This document shows, in pieces, positions 27,682-36,613 of a DNA stretch of 64,000 nucleotides (position 1 is its first letter; the number at the start of each line of letters is the position of its first letter). Position numbers and translations under genes: made by a program. The notes beneath the pieces were generated by a model that worked only from the letters and a program-made list of their open reading frames with translations, ran no database searches and was not told where the DNA came from. The DNA comes from Christiangramia fulva (GTDB taxonomy: Bacteria; Bacteroidota; Bacteroidia; Flavobacteriales; Flavobacteriaceae): the NCBI RefSeq assembly GCF_003024155.1, contig NZ_CP028136.1, positions 2,604,001-2,668,000 of the forward strand, given 5' to 3'.

Positions 27682-29298
27682 ATGCCAACCGAAAGTATTT
27701 CGTATTCCGAAACTAATTATTTTTCTCCTCTCATTCTTGACTATCTCTCTCGGAAAAAGGAAATCGGTGAATTTTATAACCGCTATCCTTCCGTTGAGAA
27801 TTTCCGGGAACAGATTTCAGAAAAAGCTGAAAATTATAACCAGTCAATCAGGAAAGATTTGGTTGAGGTTTTAAGCGATCAGTACAGGCAGTTTGAAATC
27901 CATTCCTTAGTAGAGCAGAATTTTAACAAATTACGATCTGATAAAACCTTTACCATTACCACGGGGCATCAGCTGAATTTATTTACAGGACCTCTGTATT
28001 TTCTCTACAAGATCGTTTCAGCCATCAATCTTTCAAAAAAACTGAAGGAAACCTGGCCAGAATTCAATTTTGTCCCGGTTTACTGGATGGCCACGGAAGA
28101 CCATGATTTTGAAGAAATAAATTATTTCAACCTGCACGGAAAGAAATTCAAATGGAATAATGCCGATTACCGTGCCGGTAATACCGCGGTCGGGATACTT
28201 TCTACCGAAGGACTTGATGAGGTTTTTGATCTTTTTTCAGCGGAAATAGGCGGAGGTGAAAAAGCCGATTACTTAAAAAACCTCTTTAAAAAGGCCTATT
28301 TAGAGCATAAAAACCTTACCGATGCCACCCGCTATATCGCCAACGAGCTTTTTGGCAAAGAAGGCCTGGTTATTCTCGACGCACAGGATAAGCGCCTGAA
28401 AAAACATTTTAGCCCCTATGTGAAAAATGAGCTTTTTGAAAAGATTTCTCACCGGGAAACTTCAGAAAGTGCTGAAAAACTTTCAAAACTGGATTATAAT
28501 GTTCAGGTGAATCCCAGGGAGATCAATCTTTTTTACCTCAATTCTGAAATAAGGGAACGAATTATTGAACACGATGGGAGATTTTATGTACATGAACACG
28601 ATATTTCCTGGTCTAAAGATGAAATGCTTAAAGAACTGGAGGAAAATCCGCAGCGATTTAGTCCAAATGTGATGTTGCGCCCGCTATATGAAGAGGTGAT
28701 TTTGCCAAATCTCTGCTATATTGGCGGGGGAGGTGAGTTGGCTTACTGGATGGAGCTTAAATCGTATTTCGATGCTGAGAAAGTGACTTTTCCCATATTG
28801 TTACTTCGGAATTCTGCATTGCTTCAAACCGAAAAGCAGGATGAAAAAAGGCAAAAACTGAATATTTCCCTTCAGGAACTTTTTCTGAAGCAACATGAGC
28901 TCATCAATAGAAAGGTTCGTCAGATTTCAAATATTGACATTGATTTTTCACCTCAGAAGCAACATCTGGTAAAACAGTTTCAGCATCTTTATGAATTGGC
29001 TGAAAAAACCGATAAATCTTTCCTTGGGACTGTAAAGGCGCAGGAAGTCAAGCAACTAAAAGGCCTTGAAAACCTCGAAAAAAGATTGCTGAAAGCCCAA
29101 AAACGAAAATTAAAAGATGAGGTGCAGCGAATTGCGAAAATCCAGAATGAACTTTTTCCCAACAGAAGTCTTCAGGAAAGACAGACGAACTTTTCAGAAT
29201 TTTATGTAGAATATGGAAAAGAGCTGATTTCAGCACTGCTGGAAAATTTAGATCCTTTAGAGTCTAACTTTAAAATTCTCACTTTTGGAAAAGACTAA
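27682..29298 (+). CDS. bshC: Bacillithiol biosynthesis cysteine-adding enzyme BshC
   Basis: A 538-residue protein of usual BshC length. The nucleotide-binding-like core has FTITTGHQLNLFTGPLYFLY near residue 90 and FVPVYWMATEDHDFEEINYF near 130. NVMLRPLYEEVILPNLCYIG and GGGELAYWMELKSYFD follow, then a long coiled coil at about 395-490. It adds cysteine to glucosaminyl-malate, the last step of bacillithiol synthesis. bshA and bshB are not in the window. I use the ATG at 27682, since a promoter element lies between it and the GTG at 27634. The decarboxylase gene starts 1 bp after its stop codon. Confidence 0.93.
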   Translation: MPTESISYSETNYFSPLILDYLSRKKEIGEFYNRYPSVENFREQISEKAENYNQSIRKDLVEVLSDQYRQFEIHSLVEQNFNKLRSDKTFTITTGHQLNLFTGPLYFLYKIVSAINLSKKLKETWPEFNFVPVYWMATEDHDFEEINYFNLHGKKFKWNNADYRAGNTAVGILSTEGLDEVFDLFSAEIGGGEKADYLKNLFKKAYLEHKNLTDATRYIANELFGKEGLVILDAQDKRLKKHFSPYVKNELFEKISHRETSESAEKLSKLDYNVQVNPREINLFYLNSEIRERIIEHDGRFYVHEHDISWSKDEMLKELEENPQRFSPNVMLRPLYEEVILPNLCYIGGGGELAYWMELKSYFDAEKVTFPILLLRNSALLQTEKQDEKRQKLNISLQELFLKQHELINRKVRQISNIDIDFSPQKQHLVKQFQHLYELAEKTDKSFLGTVKAQEVKQLKGLENLEKRLLKAQKRKLKDEVQRIAKIQNELFPNRSLQERQTNFSEFYVEYGKELISALLENLDPLESNFKILTFGKD

Positions 29299-29299
29299 A

Positions 29300-30664
29300 A
29301 TGCACACCATAGATATGGATTTGGTAGAAATGACGCTCGACGTCATGAAGTATGCCATAGACCGTATTTCAAATGTTACTCCTGAACTTGGTTCGCCCAA
29401 AAAGGAAGAAGAATTGCTTCGAATTGTTGGTGAGACCATTACACCTACCGGAATTGGAGGTGAAAATGCCTTTAAATTATTCAGGGATGTTCTGGTAAAA
29501 GCCACCGTGCCTATCGACCATCCGCGTCATCTTGCGTTTGTTCCTGCCGCGCCTACCCGCGCAGCCATTATGTTCGACCTGGTGACTTCGGCTTCCAGTA
29601 TTCATGGCGCTTACTGGATGGAAGGCGCAGGAGGGATTTTTTGCGAGAACCAGGCGATGAAATGGCTGGTTTCCTTAACCGGCCTTCCAAAAAACGCTTT
29701 CGGGGTTTTTACCAGTGGCGGTACTGCGGCAAATCTTTCGGCTTTGGTTGCAGCCCGGGAAGACTGGCGGGAGAAAAATCCGGGTAATGACAGGACCCGG
29801 GCTCTTTTGCTTACTTCAAACGGCGCTCATAGTTCCATTAAATCTATGGCCAAGGTGATGGACGCTGACGTGCGGCTAATCGAAACTGAAGATGAATATC
29901 TTTCGGGAGAAGACCTTAAAAATGAAATTGACAGCCTTCCCGAAGAAGATCATAAAAGGTTATTCGCGGTAGTGGCTACCGGCGGAACTACAAATGCCGG
30001 AATTATCGATGGTCTTAAAACCATCGCTGAAGTTTGTGAAAACGAAAAGATCTGGCTGCACGTAGATTGTGCCTACGGTGGTGGCGCTCTCGCAGCACAG
30101 TCGGTTAGACATTTATTTGAAGGTATCGAAAAGGCCGACAGTATTACCATTGATCCTCATAAATGGCTGTTTTCGCCCTATGATTGCGGTGCGGTGATCT
30201 ATAAAAATCTGGAACTGGCTGAAAAAGCGCATTCTCAGAAAGGAGCTTACCTTGAAATTTTCAAAGACGAAGGAGCTCAGGGCTTCAATCCGGCAGATTA
30301 TCAAATTCAACTCACCAGGCGATTGCGCGGACTTCCGCTTTGGTTCTCGCTAGCCATGCATGGAACCAATAAATATCGGGACGCTATAGAAAGAGGCATC
30401 CAGCTGGCAAAGATCGCGGAGAAAATGATCTCTGAAGATGATGAACTTGAACTGGTAAGGCCCGCCAGCCTTTCAGTTGTCTTATTTAAAAGAAAAGGCT
30501 GGACGGCTGAGGATTATAAGGAATGGACCTATAGAAACCATCGTGACGGATTTGCACTGGTCACGCCATCTACTTATAAAAATGAAAGTGTCATTCGTTT
30601 CTGCTTTATCAATCCTGATACGACCGAAGAGGATATCAGGAAAATCCTGGAAACGCTTCATTAA
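29300..30664 (+). CDS. PLP-dependent group II amino acid decarboxylase
   Basis: A 454-residue fold-type I PLP enzyme. GVFTSGGTAANLSALVAARE binds the cofactor phosphate. IWLHVDCAYGGGALAAQS holds the PLP-ring aspartate. The Schiff-base lysine lies in TIDPHKWLFSPYDCGAV. The C-terminus (RNHRDGFALVTPSTYKNESV) matches aromatic-amino-acid/glutamate decarboxylase relatives. It removes CO2 from an amino acid; the substrate is not clear. It is tightly coupled to bshC (1 bp). Cysteine or aspartate decarboxylation would fit a thiol pathway, but that is only inference. Confidence 0.88.
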   Translation: MHTIDMDLVEMTLDVMKYAIDRISNVTPELGSPKKEEELLRIVGETITPTGIGGENAFKLFRDVLVKATVPIDHPRHLAFVPAAPTRAAIMFDLVTSASSIHGAYWMEGAGGIFCENQAMKWLVSLTGLPKNAFGVFTSGGTAANLSALVAAREDWREKNPGNDRTRALLLTSNGAHSSIKSMAKVMDADVRLIETEDEYLSGEDLKNEIDSLPEEDHKRLFAVVATGGTTNAGIIDGLKTIAEVCENEKIWLHVDCAYGGGALAAQSVRHLFEGIEKADSITIDPHKWLFSPYDCGAVIYKNLELAEKAHSQKGAYLEIFKDEGAQGFNPADYQIQLTRRLRGLPLWFSLAMHGTNKYRDAIERGIQLAKIAEKMISEDDELELVRPASLSVVLFKRKGWTAEDYKEWTYRNHRDGFALVTPSTYKNESVIRFCFINPDTTEEDIRKILETLH

Positions 30665-30708
30665 TAGGGAGGTTTAATTTAATTAAATAAATTTTTGTAA
30701 TTTAAAGT

Positions 30709-30739
30709 GGAATAAGCCTTCGGGCGACCCTACTTATCC
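30709..30739 (+). promoter_or_regulatory. Structured 5' leader hairpin before the SnoaL-like gene
   Basis: GGAATAAG and CTTATCC pair (one bulged A), enclosing GCC-TTCG-GGC with a stable UUCG-type loop. It lies 35 bp upstream of the ATG at 30775. No T-run follows, so it is not a plain terminator; it may stabilise the mRNA or be a regulatory leader. Confidence 0.35.
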
Positions 30740-30774
30740 CCATAAAAATTTATTAACTAATTAAACCCACCATT

Positions 30775-31227
30775 ATGAGAAAATGTAGTTTTTTAATTGT
30801 ATTATTTATTTTTGCAGCCATTTCGGCAAATGCACAATCCTCCGATCTTCAAGAGGAAATAGAAGAGACTTCACAAAAAGTTGGAGAAGCTCTCGATAAC
30901 GGTGATTTTGGTACCTTTGCAATGTATTTTGATGATGATGTGACCATGAAAATGCCTGGTCATGAAACTTTAAAGGGAGTAGATGCCGTAGTGGCTGCTC
31001 ACAAGCCCATGGCAGAACAGAAGATAAAACTGGTCCTTGATACCGATGAGGTAATAGATTTGAATGGTTATGCCTATGAAAGCGGTAATTATAAAATCCA
31101 GACCGCAGACGGAAAAGTAGTCGATAAAGGTTCTTTTGGAACTTTATGGAAAAAAGAAAATGGAACCTGGAAAATTTTCAGGGATATGGTGAGTACCACT
31201 ATGCCTATTAATGCCCAAGACCACTGA
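30775..31227 (+). CDS. Secreted SnoaL/DUF4440-like (NTF2-fold) protein
   Basis: A 150-residue protein with a signal peptide (FLIVLFIFAAISANAQ) and a single NTF2-like domain at about 28-146. Typical features are GDFGTFAMYFDDDVTMKMPG, KGVDAVVAAHKPM and GSFGTLWKKENGTWKIFRDM, the closing strand pair of DUF4440/SnoaL proteins. The fold binds small molecules or forms dimers in many enzymes and non-enzymes; the role here is unknown. It is monocistronic, faces the SIMPL gene tail to tail 11 bp away, and has a hairpin in its leader. Confidence 0.78.
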   Translation: MRKCSFLIVLFIFAAISANAQSSDLQEEIEETSQKVGEALDNGDFGTFAMYFDDDVTMKMPGHETLKGVDAVVAAHKPMAEQKIKLVLDTDEVIDLNGYAYESGNYKIQTADGKVVDKGSFGTLWKKENGTWKIFRDMVSTTMPINAQDH

Positions 31228-31238
31228 TCATATTTACC

Positions 31239-31964
31239 CTAATTAATTTCATATTCCAGCCTCATAGTAATTGAGGCTGTTTTATTTTTATCGGCTGTAT
31301 TATAAGCACCACTCCAGCTGAAATCTTCCCCGCTGTTCTGCCCGGTGATCTGGAAAACTCCCATATTGGCGCTTTTAAGGTCGCCAAGTTCCTCACCGCT
31401 GTTTTCAGCAATTTTTTCTGCTCTAAGCCTGGCATCTTCCGTGGCTTTGGAGATCATCTGTATTTTGAGATCAGAAAGTTTGGTATAGTAATAACGTGGC
31501 GGTTGGGAATTGAACTGTACACCTTTGTTCAGTAATTCGGTGATCTCGCGGGAAACCTCTTCGACCTTCTCTACATCTTTAGATTCAATTTTGACAGATT
31601 GGGTGAGTTCATATCCTTTAAAAATGCTGCCTACATAATTGCCATTCTGATACTGATTTTCCTGCTGTTCTATGGTATTAACCGAATTGAAAACGATATT
31701 TTCGGCAGCGATTCCTTTCGAAACAAGGTAATTTTTCACGGTTTCCTTGTCGTCATTCAAACTTTTATAGGCCTGTTCAAGGTCGGGATTCATTCTGCTG
31801 AATTGTCCTTCCCAAACGATAAGATCTGAAGTGAAATTTTCGCTGCCCGATCCGGTTACGGCTATTACTCCATCCGGATTAGCCCGGGCGACATAGGCAT
31901 GACCTAAAAAATAAGCAGCCAGGACTATGGCTACGGAGAAAATAATGGCACCGATGAATTTCAT
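31239..31964 (-). CDS. SIMPL (DUF541) domain protein, membrane-anchored
   Basis: A 241-residue protein starting MKFIGAIIFSVAIVLAAYFL, an uncleaved anchor or signal. The SIMPL domain follows: IAVTGSGSENFTSDLIVWEG, NDDKETVKNYLVSKGIAAEN, YELTQSVKIESKDVEKVEEV, and KATEDARLRAEKIAENSGEE. Family members are oligomeric periplasmic proteins linked to stress in other bacteria. I take the ATG at 31964; the longer form would put a basic stretch before the anchor. It lies alone between the SnoaL-like gene and guaA. Confidence 0.85.
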   Translation of the reverse strand: MKFIGAIIFSVAIVLAAYFLGHAYVARANPDGVIAVTGSGSENFTSDLIVWEGQFSRMNPDLEQAYKSLNDDKETVKNYLVSKGIAAENIVFNSVNTIEQQENQYQNGNYVGSIFKGYELTQSVKIESKDVEKVEEVSREITELLNKGVQFNSQPPRYYYTKLSDLKIQMISKATEDARLRAEKIAENSGEELGDLKSANMGVFQITGQNSGEDFSWSGAYNTADKNKTASITMRLEYEIN

Positions 31965-32142
31965 TTTTTTACCTGATTTGATTGAAAGCAATAGCGGGTT
32001 TAAACTTAGCGATTATTCAGATTGAAAGCTATATACATTGTGATATTTTTAGGAATAATAGATCATGAACGCAGTATTTTCGAAGCAGGAAATTTAATTC
32101 TTCGGCGGGTTTTATTTTTGCCTCAAATTCCTATTTTTGCCT

Positions 32143-33672
32143 ATGCAAAATAACGTACTCATTCTGGACTTTGGTTCTCAGTACACACAACTCATTGCTC
32201 GGAGAGTTAGAGAACTAAATATTTACTGTGAAATTTATCCTTATCAGAAGATTCCTGAAGATCTTTCGGGCTTTAAAGCCGTGATTCTTTCGGGAAGTCC
32301 GTTTTCTGTAAGAAATGAAAATGCTCCGCATCCTGACCTGAGTCAGATTCGTGGAAAATTGCCTATTCTGGCAGTTTGTTACGGCGCACAGTATTTTGCT
32401 CATTTCAGCGGCGGAAAGGTGGAAGCCTCTGATACCCGTGAATACGGAAGAGCTAACCTTACGGTGATCAAAGATGGAGAGAAGTTGTTTGATAAGATCA
32501 AGGAAAACTCGCAGGTTTGGATGAGCCACAGCGACAGTATTATCGAACTGCCAAAAGGAGGGATCCGCCTCGCCAGTACCACCGATGTGCTGAATGCCGC
32601 CTACCGAATTGAAGGCGAAGAAACCTACGGGATCCAGTTTCACCCTGAAGTATATCATTCCACCGATGGAAAACAGCTTCTGGAAAATTTTCTGGTGAAA
32701 ATTGCAGGAACAAAACAAACCTGGACTCCGGGTGCTTTTGTCGATCTTACCGTTTCAGAATTAAAGGAAAAGATCGGTGATAAAAAAGTGGTTCTCGGTC
32801 TTAGCGGAGGAGTTGATTCAACAGTGGCCGCTGTTTTGCTGAATAAGGCGATAGGAAAAAATCTTTACTGCATATTCGTGAATAATGGTTTACTGAGAAA
32901 GAATGAATTTGAAAGCGTTCTCGATCAGTACAAACATATGGGGCTTAATGTAAAAGGAGTCGATGCTTCGGCACGTTTCTTGGATGCTCTCAAAGACCTG
33001 GTAGATCCTGAAGCAAAAAGAAAAGCTATTGGAAATACTTTTATTGAGGTTTTTGACGACGAGGCCCATGAAATTCAGGATGTTACCTTCCTTGCGCAGG
33101 GAACGATTTATCCCGATGTGATCGAATCGGTTTCTGTAAACGGCCCGTCGGTGACCATCAAATCGCATCATAACGTAGGCGGTTTGCCGGATTTTATGAA
33201 ATTGAAAGTCGTGGAACCTCTTAGAATGCTTTTTAAAGATGAGGTGCGTAGAGTGGGAGCTGAGCTAGGTATTGATAAAGAACTTTTAGGAAGACATCCA
33301 TTCCCGGGTCCTGGACTTGCGATTCGTATTCTGGGTGATGTAACTGAGGAAAGAGTGCGCATCCTTCAGGAGGTAGACCATATTTTCATTCAGGGATTGA
33401 GAGACTGGATGCTGTATGATAAAGTCTGGCAGGCAGGAGTGATTCTGCTTCCCATTCAATCTGTAGGAGTGATGGGAGATGAAAGAACCTATGAGCAGGT
33501 GGTGGCTTTACGTGCGGTAGAATCTACCGATGGAATGACGGCAGATTGGGTTGACCTTCCCCATGAGTTCTTACAAAAGATTTCCAATACAATAATTAAC
33601 CGGGTAAAAGGCGTTAATAGAGTGGTGTATGACATCAGTTCGAAACCACCTGCCACAATCGAGTGGGAATAG
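32143..33672 (+). CDS. guaA: GMP synthase (glutamine-hydrolysing)
   Basis: A 509-residue enzyme with the standard three parts. The class I amidotransferase holds C79 in [16 protein letters not shown] and the His/Glu pair in [11 protein letters not shown]. The ATP-pyrophosphatase domain has the PP-loop [17 protein letters not shown]. The dimerisation domain ends in [12 protein letters not shown]. It converts XMP to GMP. The ATG at 32143 is used instead of an in-frame TTG two codons upstream. A TATTTTTG element ends only 3 nt before it; another at 32113-32120 would give a normal leader. It leads a run of four plus-strand genes. Confidence 0.97.
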   Translation: MQNNVLILDFGSQYTQLIARRVRELNIYCEIYPYQKIPEDLSGFKAVILSGSPFSVRNENAPHPDLSQIRGKLPILAVCYGAQYFAHFSGGKVEASDTREYGRANLTVIKDGEKLFDKIKENSQVWMSHSDSIIELPKGGIRLASTTDVLNAAYRIEGEETYGIQFHPEVYHSTDGKQLLENFLVKIAGTKQTWTPGAFVDLTVSELKEKIGDKKVVLGLSGGVDSTVAAVLLNKAIGKNLYCIFVNNGLLRKNEFESVLDQYKHMGLNVKGVDASARFLDALKDLVDPEAKRKAIGNTFIEVFDDEAHEIQDVTFLAQGTIYPDVIESVSVNGPSVTIKSHHNVGGLPDFMKLKVVEPLRMLFKDEVRRVGAELGIDKELLGRHPFPGPGLAIRILGDVTEERVRILQEVDHIFIQGLRDWMLYDKVWQAGVILLPIQSVGVMGDERTYEQVVALRAVESTDGMTADWVDLPHEFLQKISNTIINRVKGVNRVVYDISSKPPATIEWE

Positions 33673-33699
33673 TACCGGAAAAATATAAAAAAAGACAAA

Positions 33700-35664
33700 A
33701 TGAGATATCTGTTTGTAATTTGTTTTCTTCTTCAGTTTTATGTGGCTCCGGCATTTGCCCAGGCCTATAAATACCATACTGTTAAGAAGGGAGAAACTGT
33801 TTTTAGTATTTCCCAGGCCTACAATATTGATGAAGAAGACATCTACAAATACAATCCGGATGCCCGAAATGGAATTGAAATCAATGAAAAACTTGTAATT
33901 CCAATAAGTGGTTCAGAAAATAAGCCTGCTCAGAATGTTAATATAGATTTTAAGGAACATGTGGTGCAGCGAAAGGAAACTCTTTACAGTCTTTCAAAGC
34001 AATACAATGTAAGTATAGACGAAATAAAAAAATATAATAAACAGCTCTATTCCAAAGAACTTCAAACGGGAGAAACGATACGCATTCCCATAGAAAGGAA
34101 AGCTGAAGCGGCTCAAACCAAACCCAAGGAAAGTATCCTAAACCGAAATAAACCTTCTGAAAATCCTGCCATACAAACCAAAAAAACGCGGGAGCATATT
34201 GTGCTTCCAAAGGAAACGAAATACGGGATCGCTCGTAAATATGGTATGACGGTCAGTGAGCTGGAAGATCTTAATCCTAATGTTGAGGTACTTCAACCGG
34301 GAATGATGATAAGGGTTGGAACTGATGTTTTGAAAGATGAGCCTGTAATTATCACCGATGAACGTTTCCATTTTTACGAAGTGAAACCACAGGAAACCCT
34401 TTTTAGCCTTTCCCAGCGATTCGGCGTGAGTCAGGATTCACTTATGAAATTGAATCCGGGACTGGTTGACGGCCTCAAATCAGGAATGGTTTTAAAAGTT
34501 CCGGAAAAGGAAAATCCTGATTATGATCCTGCCTCGGCGATTAGTTACAATCCAAATCTGGAAAACAAAATCGATCTTTCGGGGGAGATTAGCAATTTTA
34601 AAACAAAACAGCTCGTTTTGATGTTGCCGTTTCATACCGAAAAAGTAGAAGAAGACTCCCTTGCGACTTATAAAGATGTAATTCTTAATGAACGCGTGGT
34701 TCGAATTTCCCTTGATTTCTACAGCGGGGTATTAATGGCTCTCAATAAGGCCAAATCGCTGGGGATCAATACGGATCTTCAGGTTTATGACACTCATCAG
34801 AACTCTTCAGAAGTTGCCAATATTATTAATACTCATAATTTTAATAATGTAGATGTGGTAATTGGGCCACTTATTCAAACCACCACTGAAATCGCCGCCT
34901 CTAAACTTGAAAACCGTAATATCCCCGTGATTAATCCGCTTTCCAATAGCAGCATGAATGGTTATCGCAATCTGTTCCAGTCGAGGCCTACCGACGAATT
35001 GCTGAGAAAGGTTATGCTGGATTATATTTCAAGCCATGCTGAAGGGAAAAATATCATAATTATTGCAGATGGTAAATCTTATCAGGTCAAAAACCAGCTT
35101 TCGCAGCGGCTTCCATCGGCAAAATTTGTCAATCCTACAGATAATTTTGTAGCCGATAATAAGATTGTGAACCTGTTGCAACCGGGACTGCCTAACTGGG
35201 TGATCCTGGAATCAGATAATATTAATGTTGTAAGCAGTGCGACTTCGGCACTTAACAGGCTGGCACGGGATTACGATATTACCCTGCTTACCACCAATAA
35301 AAACAGTGCTTTTGAAAGCGATATCATTTCTAATAATCACCTGGGAAAACTCAAGTTCCATTATCCTTCGGTAGATCGCGAATACGACAACACCCGAACT
35401 GAAGATTTTATTAATGATTATGTGGCAAAATATGGAATTGAACCTAACCGTTTTGCTTTGAGAGGATATGACCTGACTTTGGATATTCTGCTTCGTCTTG
35501 CATCGGCTGACAGTCTTTACGATTCATTTGAAAGATATCCCGGATATACCGAATATTACGAAAGTAAATTCCATTATATTCCAAATACCACCGGAGGTTT
35601 TATCAACGATGCCGTTTATATTTTGGAATTAGATGAAGATTTAACCATAAATGATGCAAAATGA
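33700..35664 (+). CDS. LysM-repeat protein with periplasmic-binding-protein-like domain
   Basis: A 654-residue exported protein (signal FVICFLLQFYVAPAFAQ). Four LysM repeats bind peptidoglycan: near 24-70 (HTVKKGETVFSISQAYNIDE), 88-132 (HVVQRKETLYSLSKQYNVSI), 166-208 (HIVLPKETKYGIARKYGMTV) and 224-268 (YEVKPQETLFSLSQRFGVSQ). From about 305 there is a type 1 periplasmic-binding fold (LVLMLPFHTEKVEEDS, FYSGVLMALNKAKSLGINTD, VVIGPLIQTTTEIAASKLEN). It probably sits on the cell wall and senses or binds a small ligand. It lies 27 bp after guaA; the OsmC gene overlaps its end by 4 bp. Confidence 0.9.
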   Translation: MRYLFVICFLLQFYVAPAFAQAYKYHTVKKGETVFSISQAYNIDEEDIYKYNPDARNGIEINEKLVIPISGSENKPAQNVNIDFKEHVVQRKETLYSLSKQYNVSIDEIKKYNKQLYSKELQTGETIRIPIERKAEAAQTKPKESILNRNKPSENPAIQTKKTREHIVLPKETKYGIARKYGMTVSELEDLNPNVEVLQPGMMIRVGTDVLKDEPVIITDERFHFYEVKPQETLFSLSQRFGVSQDSLMKLNPGLVDGLKSGMVLKVPEKENPDYDPASAISYNPNLENKIDLSGEISNFKTKQLVLMLPFHTEKVEEDSLATYKDVILNERVVRISLDFYSGVLMALNKAKSLGINTDLQVYDTHQNSSEVANIINTHNFNNVDVVIGPLIQTTTEIAASKLENRNIPVINPLSNSSMNGYRNLFQSRPTDELLRKVMLDYISSHAEGKNIIIIADGKSYQVKNQLSQRLPSAKFVNPTDNFVADNKIVNLLQPGLPNWVILESDNINVVSSATSALNRLARDYDITLLTTNKNSAFESDIISNNHLGKLKFHYPSVDREYDNTRTEDFINDYVAKYGIEPNRFALRGYDLTLDILLRLASADSLYDSFERYPGYTEYYESKFHYIPNTTGGFINDAVYILELDEDLTINDAK

Positions 35665-36059
35665 CTTCAAAAGTAATTTATAAAGGAGATCTTAGAACAG
35701 AATCTGAACATCTGCAAAGCGGGACTAAAATGATAACCGATGCACCTGTAGACAATCATGGTAAGGGAGAGGCTTTTTCACCAACCGATACTGTTGCAAA
35801 TGCGCTGGCTACCTGCATGCTTACCGTTATGGGAATTAAAGCTGAAGGTCTGGACATAGATATGAAAGGAACAACTGCTGAAGTGACTAAAACCATGGCC
35901 TCCGATCCGCGACGGATCTCTAAAATCGAGGTGAATGTGCAGTTTCCATCAAATTATGGTGAGAAAAACAATAAGATTCTGGAAAATACCGCCAGAAATT
36001 GTCCGGTTCTCCAAAGCCTTAACCCAAATATAGAATTAGACCTTTCCTTTCGGTTTTGA
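35661..36059 (+). CDS. OsmC family protein
   Basis: A 132-residue OsmC/Ohr-like protein. The two redox cysteines lie in NALATCMLTVMGIKA (near residue 54) and ARNCPVLQSLNPNIELDL (near 115). The first half includes GKGEAFSPTDTVANALATC, the family's signature. OsmC proteins reduce organic hydroperoxides with thiols; in this genome bacillithiol (see bshC) could be the reductant, which is inference. It overlaps the LysM gene by 4 bp (ATGA) and shares one base with the DUF922 start, so all are cotranslated. Confidence 0.9.
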   Translation: MTSKVIYKGDLRTESEHLQSGTKMITDAPVDNHGKGEAFSPTDTVANALATCMLTVMGIKAEGLDIDMKGTTAEVTKTMASDPRRISKIEVNVQFPSNYGEKNNKILENTARNCPVLQSLNPNIELDLSFRF

Positions 36060-36613
36060 TGAAAAGAAGCCTGATATTCTTGGTTTTCCTTTTATGCGGA
36101 AATTTGCTTTCAGCACAGGTTAAAGATGAAAAAATTGCCTGGGATCCTGATCGTCCTCTTAGCTGGAGCGATTTTAAAGGAGAACCCGATGCCTCAAGCA
36201 GCTATACCGCCAATACGAATTCTGGAATTGGGTACACCTGGAGCTACAGTACCGCGTCAGGGGAGCCTCAACTTACTTTTGAAGTTAGCTGTAATTTTTA
36301 TCCGAAGCTTTCATGGGTAAAAAATCCGGCAGATCCAGATTATTTACTGGCCCATGAACAGTTACATTTTGACATCTCCGAATTATATGCCCGCAAACTA
36401 AAAAAAGCCCTCGCAGAATATGAACCAGGCAGATCGATAAGGCAGGATCTTCGGAACATCTATAATAAATATGAATCTGAAAGGGTTTCTGCTGAAAAAC
36501 AGTTTGACCGGGAAACCAGGCATAGCGAAGATTACGAAGCTGAAATGGCCTGGCGGAAAAAGATCGCACAGGAACTGGAAAGGCTAAAAAATTATAACAC
36601 CAGTCAGAATTGA
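36059..36613 (+). CDS. DUF922 family secreted Zn-dependent protease
   Basis: A 184-residue protein with a signal peptide (LIFLVFLLCGNLLSAQ). WDPDRPLSWSDFKGEPD is the DUF922 opening motif. H99, E100 and H103 form an HExxH zinc site in LLAHEQLHFDISELYARKLK. The C-terminal half is strongly charged and helical. It is likely a small periplasmic metalloprotease; no substrate is known. The ATG at 36059 shares its A with the OsmC stop codon. The last 10 bp overlap the convergent nitronate monooxygenase gene. Confidence 0.85.
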   Translation: MKRSLIFLVFLLCGNLLSAQVKDEKIAWDPDRPLSWSDFKGEPDASSSYTANTNSGIGYTWSYSTASGEPQLTFEVSCNFYPKLSWVKNPADPDYLLAHEQLHFDISELYARKLKKALAEYEPGRSIRQDLRNIYNKYESERVSAEKQFDRETRHSEDYEAEMAWRKKIAQELERLKNYNTSQN

